Source: Nannobrachium achirus (lineage: Eukaryota > Chordata > Actinopteri > Myctophiformes > Myctophidae). From it: 64,000 nt of DNA. Position 1 is the stretch's first letter. Each line of letters begins with the position of its first letter. The notes beneath the pieces were generated by a model that saw only the letters and a program-made list of their open reading frames with translations, did no database searches and was not told the origin of the DNA. This document shows, in pieces, positions 45,847-56,958 of the stretch. The stretch covers positions 50,841,268 through 50,905,267 of the forward strand of contig OY997639.1 in NCBI GenBank assembly GCA_963921795.1. Direction: 5' to 3'. Position numbers and translations under genes: made by a program.

Positions 45847-47830
45847 GTGAGTTTTCTCTTCATGTCTGAGGTTAATGGCTCAACTGGTCAAATAATTCAA
45901 TTCCTGTGTTCCTTGTAATTGAATTAATTTAGAGTAGACAATGGTTTCAGTTTTCAAGGGCTTCACAGCTGTCACCTTCTAAACAGCTGTCAGTTTGTTT
46001 TTACTATATAATTATTATATTTTCATTATGTTTTGTACTGCTCGTTGAAGTCACTTGGCTACTTTGTTGTTTATGATAGTCTAAAACTCTTGCCTGTTTA
46101 TTTTTTTCACAGAGGTGTGAATGTTGTGCCATTCTTGGAGATGATAGGTTTACCGGACTCAATAGTTGACCTTATGAGAAATTCTTCTAGTACCTATCTC
46201 ATAACTGCCTACGCCTTGTATAAGGTACATTATAAGTCTTTATTACAGCATTTATAGTCTTTATTACAGCATTTCACAAATACAGATCAATCTTAAAGAA
46301 AATGTAATATTGTGTAAAAAGTATATTTACTTGAAACTTTCATATATTCTAGATACATTGCACATTCATCGAATTATTCCAAACCATTTTTGTTAAAATG
46401 TTGAATTCTTATGGCATACAGCTCATTGATTGATTGATTGATTATTTTATTACAGGTAGACAAAAATGGAGAACAGTACAAGTATAGTCAATACAATATA
46501 AATGTAGTACAGTACAAGTACAGTTAAACAACCTGCCTAAAAAGAACATCCCAAGTAAGACCTTTTACAGTCTTTTTTACGTTGGAAGTCCTGGGTATTT
46601 AATTCATGTACATAACAAATAGCAAGCAAAGAAAACAAGGGGGTGGGGCTAAGGTAGGGAGGGAGTGCTCACCTACCTCCTCCTCTGGCCTCCTGGAAGA
46701 TGAGTTTTCAGGGCAGTTTTGAAGGATGCCAGCAAGCTACATGTATTAAGGGAGGTAGTTAAGGAATTCCACACATAGGTGGCATTCCTTGACATGAATA
46801 TCAAAAGTCCATATTTCAAAATATTACAATAATACACGAGACCACTCAAAACAAGGATTTATAATAGAAAAGTAGACCTTCTGAAGTCAGAGTTGCTTGA
46901 AGACCAGTGGGAAGTTTCCTCAGTCAGTTATGAGTTGGGCTGCCGCTGCTATGGCATCTGCAATGCTTTTTTACACAATATTCAATTGTTTTTAGATTGA
47001 TCTGTATATCTGAATGCAAAGGTTTTGGTGTTCCACAATAATTGATGCTCATTTACTTGAATGGCAGGAAAGAAAACGTATACCATCTCTGTCGGGTGGA
47101 AACCTCATATGTCCAAAACTGTTACTTTTCAGGATTCAACACTAGCAGAACGACAAGCTCATAATGCGCCACTTCGCGCCATGTTTCGACCTTGTAGACC
47201 TGCTATTTTTGATACGGCATTCACTGAAGAAAGAACACACAATGTTAAAATATGTAGTTAGAGGTTCTGCCCAACAGTGATGAATATTCCAAATGTTTCA
47301 AATGATTTATTTAAAAAAAGCTGATCTACAAGCTCACTATAGCCAATGTATATAGAGTTAAAGTCATTAAACTCATTTTGCTTGGGAACCCCTGGAACCC
47401 ACTTTGAGAACCACTGATTTAAGGAGTTGGATCCAGGAAGTCCAACCAAAGGTATAAGCAGTCTTTTTTTAACTTGACTTTTGTTTTCCTTTAGATTACC
47501 ACCCCAATCAGATACACAGTTACCCTGGGTGGAACATCACTTGCAGTGCAGTATCTCAGGAGGCATGGCTACATGGTCACACCGCCTTCCGTCAAAGAGT
47601 ACTTCCAGGTCCGGATGGAGGAGAACAAGGAGAAACTGAGCGAAAAAATGGAGGAGACGAAAGAGAGGTTTTCGGAAAAAATCGACGAAACCAAGGAACT
47701 CTTAGAGGAAACAAAAGAACGATTGTCTGAAAAAATGGAGGAAACGAAAGAGAAGTTGTCAGAGAAACTGCAGGAAACCAAAGAAAAGGTCTCTGATGGA
47801 AAATCATTATTTAGAAATAAGAAAAAATAA
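45389..47830 (+). CDS. fam210a: FAM210A, mitochondrial DUF1279 membrane protein (3 coding exons)
   Basis: FAM210A is a mitochondrial inner-membrane protein linked to mitochondrial translation and to muscle and bone maintenance. Coding exons are 45389-45846, 46113-46224 and 47495-47830. Donors are GTGAGT and GTACAT; acceptors are TTTTTTCACAG and TTCCTTTAG. The joined product is 301 residues (human 272). The N-terminus is Arg/Ala-rich without acidic residues for about 25 residues (presequence), followed by a low-complexity Pro/Ser/Thr/Gln linker. DUF1279 runs from about residue 115 (LYQRFKRMFKQYGKV) with a membrane segment near 133-150, GVNVVPFLEMIGLPDS encoded by exon 2, and RYTVTLGGTS opening exon 3. 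The C-terminus is a coiled coil of METKE-RLSEK-type repeats, longer than in human. It faces LDLRAD4 tail to tail, as in human. Identity is very secure; the start is the first ATG of a tandem MM pair. Confidence 0.96.
46113..46224 (+). CDS. fam210a: FAM210A coding exon 2
   Basis: 112 bp. The first base completes the Lys codon, then 37 codons (GVNVVPF...ALYK) end in phase 0 before GTACAT. Confidence 0.95.
46425..46800 (-). mobile_element. LINE 3' fragment in FAM210A intron 2
   Basis: A (GATT)n tail at 46427-46445 and a minus-strand relic resembling the post-RT region (AT.VWNSLT..L...SLLASFKTALK) match the LINE at 20.9 kb in type. It is truncated and dead. Confidence 0.6.
47140..47213 (+). repeat. 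Dispersed palindrome, copy 7
   Basis: AGAACGACAAGCTCATAATGCGCC pairs with the right arm CTTGTAGACCTGCTATTTTT. The centre is CpG-rich. In FAM210A intron 2. Confidence 0.7.
47312..47425. mobile_element. hAT right end with half palindrome
   Basis: The half arm GCTGATCTACAAGCTCAC at 47320 is followed by the hAT-type end TTTGAGAACCACTG at 47407-47420. No matching left end was identified. In FAM210A intron 2. Confidence 0.5.
47495..47830 (+). CDS. fam210a: FAM210A coding exon 3
   Basis: 111 codons plus stop. Encodes the end of DUF1279 and the repeat-built C-terminal coiled coil. Confidence 0.95.
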   Translation: MTTPIRYTVTLGGTSLAVQYLRRHGYMVTPPSVKEYFQVRMEENKEKLSEKMEETKERFSEKIDETKELLEETKERLSEKMEETKEKLSEKLQETKEKVSDGKSLFRNKKK

Positions 47831-48109
47831 GAAAACTGATTAGTTTACAGGCACAACTGGCTCTCAATATAGTAAATCAACCTCAATATCTCAATGTTTG
47901 GAGTCAGTTGGGGGCAAGCGTGGGCACTTGAGAATTAAAAAAAAATGGGGATTTGCACTATCATTGTCCTAAAATTTCACCATACACATCTTATTACATA
48001 TTGCCTGTTATGTCCTTGGATAACATCCCCAGATGCCCATATCCTACCATGATCCACCGTGGACTAGACTGATTAGCAGGTTACTAGGTACATGACTATA
48101 AGACACTTA

Positions 48110-48332
48110 GGGCCCTATTATGATCCAGGTCTTATGCCTTATGCCTTAACTTCTTTGCCTTTTTTTACTATTTTGTTTTTGTTTTTTAAATATTTCAAAT
48201 AGCTGATCTGCAAGTTCACAACGTGCAGATGTAGATCAGCATTTGAAGTATTTAAAAATGTTTTTGAAAATAGTGAGAAAAAGGTAAAGAAGTTAAGGCA
48301 TAAGGCATAAGAACTGGATCATAATAGGGCCC
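48110..48332. mobile_element. PIF/Harbinger-type MITE in the FAM210A 3' region
   Basis: GGGCCCTATTATGATCC at the left and its exact complement at the right are flanked by TTA on both sides (48107-48109, 48333-48335). The 3-bp TTA duplication and GGG terminus are diagnostic of PIF/Harbinger. The arms continue through CTTATGCCTTA repeats, and the palindrome at 48186-48256 occupies the centre. It lies 280 bp past the FAM210A stop, probably within its 3'UTR. Confidence 0.92.
48186..48256 (+). repeat. Dispersed palindrome, copy 8
   Basis: TTTCAAATAGCTGATCTGCA pairs with GTAGATCAGCATTTGAA. It occupies the exact middle of the Harbinger MITE. Confidence 0.85.
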
Positions 48333-48582
48333 TTAGGCTTCTATTTATCCAAGACTTAACAAGCACAAAAGATGTGGTTTGTAATTCTTATGTGGTAACA
48401 TCTCGATGGCCACTTTAAAGTAGTGAGAAAACATTTCTCAGATCATTTGCTTATGCTGACATTGATGGAATGAATGGTCTGAGTTGCTGTGTTGAAATGA
48501 AAATCTCTTAAAAAGAATTGCCTTTGTAAAAATGCAGTCCTGGAGACTTGGACAAATGCTAATGCTTCAGATGGTTAAGGAA

Positions 48583-48588
48583 AATAAA
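48583..48588 (+). terminator. fam210a: Candidate FAM210A poly(A) signal
   Basis: AATAAA about 750 bp past the stop codon. The downstream GT-rich context is only moderate, so other sites are possible. Confidence 0.35.
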
Positions 48589-48890
48589 AGGTGAAGATCA
48601 TGGTTCCCTCTACGTTGTAGTCCATCCAAGCCTTTCTGAAGGCTGTTATCACCCTGTTCTTGTTATATGAGAAATTACGTTTTCTAATGTGTTTAATCTG
48701 ATAGCAAAATATAATATATTGCATTATTTTGTCTGTACTTCCTGATCATTGACTGAAAATTGGGATTAAAATGGGATGTGCTAAAGCGTCAGTTGATTGT
48801 GTGAAAGCTACCTGGTGTGAAAATTGTCAAAATGTCAACTTTACATGGAGTTATGATTTGCATGTATGATCATTATAAATTATGATGTTA

Positions 48891-48953
48891 ATGGGTTTGT
48901 AGTCCTTTAATGGAAAATATGAGTTGCAATGACCTGCTGTCCAACCTTATGAA
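48891..48953 (+). repeat. 63-bp direct repeat, copy 1
   Basis: Matches 49911-49974 (ATGGGTTTGTAGTCC... TGCTGTCCAACCTT) with a few differences. Confidence 0.85.
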
Positions 48954-49044
48954 TTTGTTGATGACCGTTTATAGGGCACATATACTGTATATATATTATA
49001 CATTATAATATATTATGCCCTAATAAACGGTCATCAACAAATTC
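48951..49044. repeat. Hairpin with ~30-bp arms
   Basis: GAATTTGTTGATGACCGTTT and its complement flank an AT-rich loop of about 35 bp. Confidence 0.9.
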
Positions 49045-50517
49045 AAGTGGTGTTGAAAGTATGTACACAGGTTAAACTATATTGGTATTTCGAAAATGGG
49101 CAGTACAGCTGTTATAAATCTAAAGAGACATTTTTCTTGAAAGCAAAACTGGTGGAGCGGTTGAACCATCTGTTTCTGCTTTTTAAGTAGGGTAAATGAG
49201 TTATTTCAACTTTGTGAAAATTATGGCAATTTAATGGCTGGATTAAAAAAAACTCTTTAAAGCTGCAATTCATAAATGTAGCGTTTTACCTGAGAATTTA
49301 ACCCAGGTATCCCTTGTGGGAGATGGCTCTTCTAAGAGGAAAGTATGAGCTTCAAGCAGTATTCCAGCAGATTTCCCAATGGAAGAGTAGGGAGACCATC
49401 TCCAACTAGGGCCTAGGCCTACTGCAGATGTATCAGTTTCAGTTATAATGAATGAACATGGGCTATTCTACATACAGATTGATTAAAATAACCTTTTATT
49501 CAATAAAATAAGTTCCAGTTTGCACCATTAAACATTGAGGCACTGACCTGTTTAGCTATGAGTCTTTCCACTGTGTACATTCATTCAAAAGACAAATACC
49601 TTTTAAAAAACATTGGTCAATATTGGACAATGATGTCCTGTCCCATTTCTAGGTGTGCTGGATACTTGGAATATTTCTATTGAATTTACTTTATCATGGG
49701 GTGCCCCGGTCCCTTTATGGCTGAGCATTCCCAATATCTCATGGCTCTTCAGTCGGATACATTAGTTGCATGTCATTCTCCATATCACGCTCCCCTGGGT
49801 AGAATCCACATCAGAAATGCAAAAACAAATATGTAAATTGTGTTGTCACACTCATGCTGTGCAATACACTTTTGTGTTATGACACTTTCCATTGTGTCGC
49901 ATTGCTGTTCATGGGTTTGTAGTCCTCCAATGGAAAATATGAGTTACAGTGACCTCTGCTGTCCAACCTTGTGAACAACTGATTCCACAATCCCACTGCA
50001 GGAGCCAGGTATTCAGAGCCCTAGGGGTTCATAATCATAAATGAATTCATCATTAACATGCTTGAATGCCATTTGATATGTTTGAGACTATGAGACCTAG
50101 TGTAATGACTTTAAAAAAAATGTGTTTGTTTTTATTTTATTTTTATTTTTTCATACAGGCTACTACTGCTGTTGGCCAGAGGAATTGCGAACACTCACGG
50201 AAATGTCCTTTTTTTGTGACTGTAGGTCGCTATTTAGTATGAAAACCTCCAGCTCATGTCTGCTGTCTGTCCCACCTTGTGCTCTTCTGACATCACAATG
50301 ATGTTGAAAATGAATGGCCAACACAGAATTCATTTGCACTGACCTGTTCTGACATCACAATGATGACTTGACCAGCTCAGCAGGATATAGCTGACCTGTT
50401 CTGACATCACAATGAGCTCAGCGTTCTCAACAGGCTCGAAAATGAAGGCCTGACCTGGCCCTAACTGGGCCCTAACTGGACCGGCCAGAGACCGGCCCGA
50501 GGCCCTGTCTGGCCTTA
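49045..50517. other. Gene-free stretch with a short minisatellite
   Basis: Between 50285 and 50415 the phrase CTGACCTGTTCTGACATCAC recurs, related to the tandem block at 28.9 kb. Nothing else recognisable. Confidence 0.5.
49911..49974 (+). repeat. 63-bp direct repeat, copy 2
   Basis: Second copy of the block at 48891-48953, about 1 kb downstream. Confidence 0.85.
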
Positions 50518-50844
50518 CTAATTAGCATACATTTTACGCCCTACCCGGCCCGAAAACAAAATATTAATTCCCAGATATATTACAGTGTTGTTAGCTCCAC
50601 TGTCATGCCTCAGTGTGTCTATGTAGCTGGTGCGCCTGAGCACCTCCCCTCTTAGCTGTGCCTTGGGTTCGCTCGCAGTGTCAGTTTCCAGTTCTGGGTG
50701 CCTGACGCAGTGCCCAGCCAACCTCATCCTTCTCTCTCTGACCTTGTCTGTGACCTGTTGGCTGTTGCAAGCCCCTGTAGAGGTCCACATGTCTGATGTG
50801 GTAGATGGAATAAACCATGGTAGTTTGGACTGGGAGGGGGTCAT
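50518..50844 (-). pseudogene. LINE ORF2 C-terminal fragment
   Basis: The minus-strand frame carries RERRMRLAGHCVRHPE and TSYIDTLRHDSG, the same C-terminal reverse-transcriptase module as 22146-22422. No RT core remains. Confidence 0.7.
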
Positions 50845-52234
50845 TGATGGTTATTGGTTAATATAAAATAAGCGCTCTTGGGGCATTCGATTTTTGAGGG
50901 TTCTATACTGGAATGAAAAGCTGTAAACTCTCACAGGAGCCCCTGGCCCTGACTTTTGGGACACCGGCCATTACCTACTTTGCCTAATGGGTGCATCTTC
51001 TCTATGTGCGCTACAAGCTCGCAACAGATCAGTTCATTCTGGCGCCTGACACTGTCAACTCTTAGGTGCAGCATAAACTGGGCTTTTAAGTTCTTTCTAA
51101 AACAACTACCTCATCACTTCCTTCCTTCTTTCTTTCCTTCTCTGTCATCTCTTAGCTTAATAGGACTGGCATATGCATGATACCCTTTCCAGCACTCTCA
51201 CTACTCTTCTTGTCGAAGGAAGTGCGGGGGAGAAGGAAAAATGCAAACATTATTGGAAGGGTTCCAACTCACAGATCCTCTCTTCCAATGTTTTTTTTTT
51301 CTTTCCTCATAAGTGGGTTCATAGAAAGGACACAGAATATGCCAAGGTTTTCCCCTCCCTGTATGTTTGTAAGTGAGGCTAAGTGCTTTGAACATTAGCT
51401 TTGTTTCATTCCACTGCAAATATTATGATTGGTTGCCAGATGGGTCTTTCTATAAACAAGCTAGTTTTACTGCTGAAATGTACAGTAACTTTAAAAGACG
51501 TTTTAGGGCTGGTTGAGTCTTGTCTTCTTCTGTAAGGTCCAGGGACTCGATAACATTTTGACAAAAACAAAATTTAATTGAAAGTTATTCTGTCCATGTG
51601 TAAAAACAGTGGTGTGTTTATAACTCTTGATAGCAAATTTACAGACACGACAGACAAATGTACGTGTTTTTGCATGTTGCTGCTCTAATGTCCTACCAGG
51701 GGTCATCACCATTCTGGTGGTCATTTTTTCCACGGGCATACAAAATGAGTACCCAAACAGAAAGACCTATAGCCCCAAATGACCATTACAGGTCTGTAAC
51801 TCTGAGAGTGTACAAATGAAACCAGTTGTATATTCTCAGAGTTATGGGGGTCCATAAAGGAAATAAAATGTCTGAGCCTCTGAGTAGTGGACTGTCAAAG
51901 TAAATCAGCGTCATACATTCTGAAGCAAATCTGGAGACTGACATTCAGTAATTGGGACTTATGATCAAAATAATAACATTATAATGGAGTGTAAAAACAA
52001 ATGTGCCATGGACAAGGCGAAGTCTTGCCACGGACACATTTGACCGGGTACGGACCTCTGGTCCCACCACTTAAGAGTGCTGATTTCACCAATAATCTGC
52101 ATCCAACTATGACATGCATGGTTCTAGCTGCATTGATAACGGTCTAGTAGTGTGATCCACCACATATTCATAATTACCAAAATCACATTGACACAAACTA
52201 ATACTAAAAACACAATAAAAACAAAACACCAAAG
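50845..52234. other. Intergenic sequence between FAM210A and LDLRAD4
   Basis: No supportable gene. A short GCTACAAGCTCGCAACAGATC block at about 51008 resembles half of the dispersed palindrome. Confidence 0.4.
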
Positions 52235-52250
52235 TAATCACTTTTAAAGT

Positions 52251-52256
52251 TTTATT
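52251..52256 (-). terminator. ldlrad4: Candidate LDLRAD4 poly(A) signal
   Basis: AATAAA on the minus strand, followed about 20-45 nt downstream by TTTGGTGTTTTG and TTGTGTTTTT. This is a good signal plus GU/U-rich element arrangement. Confidence 0.55.
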
Positions 52257-52918
52257 CATTACGCTGCAGTTTGACTACAGCATAAGTACAAGCATCAAAT
52301 CTTTGACTACAACAGCACTTAGAGCAACATTTTTTGATTTTTTTTTCTTCTTTTCTGTAAAAGTATTGCAATAACAGACCTTAGGCCTAAAACCTATTAC
52401 ATCACAATTGCTTAAATAAACAAAGAGGCAAAAATACAGAACAATTTTACCTCTGTGTGTTTCCATATATATACTGTATATGTATTGTTTGTATACAGTC
52501 ATATATATTTTCAATATATGTTCTGTATATGTATATATATATACAGTCATACAGTATATAGCTCAACACAGAGGGGGCGCAGGGCGGGTGGGGTGAGCGG
52601 GACCAGAAGGATTCTTTTTTGTAAATAAAGCAAACCAATGTTACAAAAAAAAAAAAATCCATAATGGAAGCAGTCCTGTGGTAACTGTCAAGACAGAGAA
52701 TACCAAATTGTTGAGACATTATCATTGTTATTATTATTATTAAAATCTGGAACAATAAAAACGGCTACTTTGTTGTCAGCAGTTCAGTACAGACTTCTGA
52801 TAAGTGGAAAGAAGGAGCACGCTGAAGAAAAAACCAAAACAAACAAAAGTATTCAGTCTGAGCCCAAGTTAGTTCTTCAAGCTAGTGCAGGAAACATAAG
52901 AATGTCTAAAAAGAATAA

Positions 52919-53070
52919 AGCCTGATTTATACTTCGCCATACGACAGAGGCTCCAAAAAATAGCAGATGTACAAGTCCACAATGCCTCGCGATGCGAGGC
53001 ATTGTGAACCCCACAGATCTGCTATTTTTGACGCATGACCGTCCGTCGCACGACAGAAAATAAATTAAGC
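52919..53070. mobile_element. Harbinger-like MITE, degenerate ends
   Basis: GCCTGATTTATACTTC at the left is mirrored imperfectly by the right end (GCTTAATTTAT when reversed), with CGTCGCACGAC-type inner arms. The target duplication is not clear. The palindrome at 52955-53030 occupies the middle. Confidence 0.55.
52955..53030 (+). repeat. Dispersed palindrome, copy 9
   Basis: AATAGCAGATGTACAAG on the left, CAGATCTGCTATTTTT on the right, and a perfectly self-complementary centre (CAATGCCTCGC / GCGAGGCATTG) that differs in sequence from copy 6. Confidence 0.9.
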
Positions 53071-55901
53071 ATATCAAGAAGAGCCAGTGGCGCTCCAGCC
53101 AGTTTACAATAGAGATCTCTCCAAATAAAAACTACACAACTGCCACTTATTTGGTGCTTTGAAAAAAATGGCGCGTTGCTATGTACATAGTCTATAGATA
53201 AGAATGAACATGCTCTGCGGTTATTGTACAGTGGAGTTATTTTTCAGTACATACTGTAAATAAATGACTGCAGATTAAACATGACTTTGTTCCAATATAC
53301 TGTGCCACAAATAACATTGTAATGTATAAAACAAAACAAAAAAAAATATTTTTTTAAAAGGAGAAAAGTTAAAATGACAAGTTTGTTAAACATTATTCAT
53401 CATTCAGCTCCACTCACTTAGCTTTTTTGATGATGGTGCACTTTTCCCAATCTTAAGAGGGAAAAAAAGACAGAAAAAAGGAATGACCGCTTTCTTTTGA
53501 TACTTCAGACTTCCTATTTAGCAACCTCTTGGAAATACATTGCCTGTGACTCACATTCGCTCATATGATCAAAAGTTCCTCTGTCACTATTGTTGAAATG
53601 TTGACTGACACAATCAAACTGCAAAAACTCTAGCCAGATCTATAGCGATGATGAACAAAGCCCAATATTTTACTGCAAATCAATTACTTTACCATTGATG
53701 AAATATGAGCAATATATTTTGGCAGATATACAAAATAAGTATTGTTGAAAATAAAATATAAGACTCACAAATATCGATTCAGCTTTCCAAAATAGGAACT
53801 GGCAATAGTCATATAAATGGTTCTTCCAGTACTATTCTGATTACCATTTGTTCACTGATTTAGAAATCAAGTTAAGAGTTTAAACTGAGAAGCTTTTTGA
53901 AAAATACCCCCCCCCATCTAAACTTGTGTCAAGACCTTTGTAAATGATGTGTATGAAACATCATTTGATGAAACTCTAAGTTGATTGTGGTAAATTATAG
54001 TCGGTGCAACTGATCAATGACCCAAGTGATGACAAGCACTGTGCAGTTGTTCTTAGATGAGAAACAAAATAAACAAGTCATCAATATAATAACCACTTCC
54101 TTAATCCAGAGGTTATTTCATCCTTATCAAGACAGACTGTTCTTTATAGGAAAATATTATACGTAGTAATTTGTATTTGTTTTGCAACCATATTTCTAAG
54201 CATACTTTGCAAACCATGTTTTATCATTAAAAAAAAGAAAAAGAAAAGAAAGACAAAGCACATATGTACTGTAGGCATTTACAAAGTTGATGCTGCCTTC
54301 TTAAAATTCTTATATTGTCTATACATTATATTACATTATTCACAACATTTTTTGTGGTTTTCTACCCATTGGGTAGGATATGTGCATAATATATTCAAGT
54401 TATATACAGCACCTTACAAACAAACATAAAGAAAGACAGACTACTGAAAAAAGCACCGTTGGAAGTGAGGCACAACGAAGGTGGGAGCTTTTGAGTGCAA
54501 GTGGGTTCCTATGTCTGCTCCACACATGGGTCAAATTACTGTTTGAAATGGCTTCAGTTTCAGCTCTGGGAGTGATTGCTCTTGTCTGGCAAGATGGAAC
54601 CAATCAGACTGTTGGAAAAATGCAAACCTTGCCAATCAATACATTCCGGTAGATGCAAGCAAGTGCTCAGAGTAACTGACTGACAACACCTTTGTTTACT
54701 CGAGGTGCCCAAATAACAAGGTTGAGTTGAGATTCAGGGAATTTAATAATCGTGGATCACACAGGACCGACCTGTACAATATTGAGCAGTTAAGAGCCTG
54801 ACTTTCTCTTGACCGTGAAATGATCCATGATCCGGTTTTCTCCAGGAAGAACTTTTCACACTTGACAACATAAACATTCTAAATGGATTCAAGTTTATTT
54901 CCCGTTGCTGTGTTTGTGAATATCAGTAACTGACAGGAAATAAACGTGGACCCAAGCTGTTCCCTAGCAACGCAATTCCACTGACAAGGTCTATACTCAG
55001 CGCTACAAGAGTTTATACCTTTTATGGACTTGGCCCACTTTTCTTGAAAGCACGTAGCTCTGTAAAGTATGCAATCAATTTTGTCTACTGGCCCACAAAA
55101 AAGGATAAGGATCACCAAGTTTTGGGGGTAACTATGGACCAATGTTATTCATCCACTTTTGTTTTGTTTTGCTTTTTTTGTTTTGTAGTTTTTTTTTTGA
55201 CAAACTGTAGAAAAGATTCCATCCTCACAGACTCCCTCAGTCAATCTCAGATTAACTAACTGGAAGGATTCCAAACAATAATTTGACAGAGGTGTGGTCT
55301 GCTCAAACATGAACATTAGGCACCTTATTTACTCACATAATAGTAACATGCAAACCTCCTCGTAGAAAACATGAAGTTCATCTTAATATCCTCCTTTTAC
55401 AAGCTATGACCGCGCAGACAGAACAAGCCAAGAAAACAGAAAGGAAGAAGGAAGAAAAGGAGGGAGAAAGCCAATACAGAAGAGCAGGGTTTTTTCTTTT
55501 CTTTTCTTTTTTAACATACAGTCAAAATCTTAAGTATTGGATAAAGATAACTTGATTGGTAAGATAACTTTATGGCAACAGGTCACAGACAGTGGAAATG
55601 TTTTTTTTTTTTACATAAATTCATTAACGAGGCAAAACAACTATTTTAGATTTTGACTTCATGGGCCTCTGATTTGGAACCACTTTAAAACAATACTGGC
55701 ATTAAAATTAAACAAACCATAGCTTTAAATCTTTACCCCAAAACTTAAGCTTTTGACTGGAGACACTAGAATCTTTTTATGCATCTATCCATCACTTTGT
55801 GTTTGATGAGGGGATGGACATAAGGAAAGTGGACTGAGGACGCAAGCAGCAGCAGTAGCAACAATAGTAGCAGCAGCAGCGATAGCAGCAGCAATGTAGT
55901 A

Positions 55902-55923
55902 ACACACACACACACACACACAC
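55902..55923. repeat. Short (CA)n
   Basis: Eleven CA units, directly preceded by an interrupted (GCA)n tract at 55845-55893. Confidence 0.95.
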
Positions 55924-56023
55924 GTTGAGACGTATGAACATATTGACCAAAATGTACTACTGGGGAACATATATATGTACATTCATACAGTACATATATA
56001 TGCATGCATACAGCACACGCACA

Positions 56024-56176
<153 letters not shown>

Positions 56177-56784
56177 TTATGCACTGATAATAAAATAGAA
56201 GTGTTCTGAGCCTCTATGAAATCAAGTCTAAACAAACTGCACAGACAAATTATCAGTGCCAAAACAGTAAAATTGGCAGTATTAATTTAACTGAGAGTAA
56301 GAGTTAAGTTAACACCAACACATTTTCTTTTCTTCAACAGGGTGATCTCTTAAGTCAGGTGCTCTATTAGTAGCAGTTCCAGGAAGCCTGATCTTTACAC
56401 TTTGCAGTTGGACAGCTGACAGTTTGCCTCTTCAACATTAATGTGTGACGCCTCACATAGAATTCAACATTTCACAGTTTTCCATTTTGGATAGCATATA
56501 AAAAGGGGATTCAAGACCTCTCTGTTGTACTAGCAGTAGCTGAAACACGCATGAATTTGGCATGTAATTGTTAGACAAACGTTTCAATAGGCCTCATCCG
56601 TACAGCTGTAACCATTGATATCTGTATCTATATAACTGTCTGTTTATAGAGAAGCTCCATTATAAATACAAACATTGCAAGATAGTGTAATGTGTCCTTA
56701 AATCTAAAAAGATACAGTCAGCTTCCTGCAGGAACACTAAGAGCTTTTCTGTGTTTGGCAAAAGGTCTGACAGACACACACTCT

Positions 56785-56958
<174 letters not shown>

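Noticed and set aside
50956-51180. 74-codon frame at 51.0 kb
   Set aside because: No motif, no splice context, and sequence resembling repeat debris.
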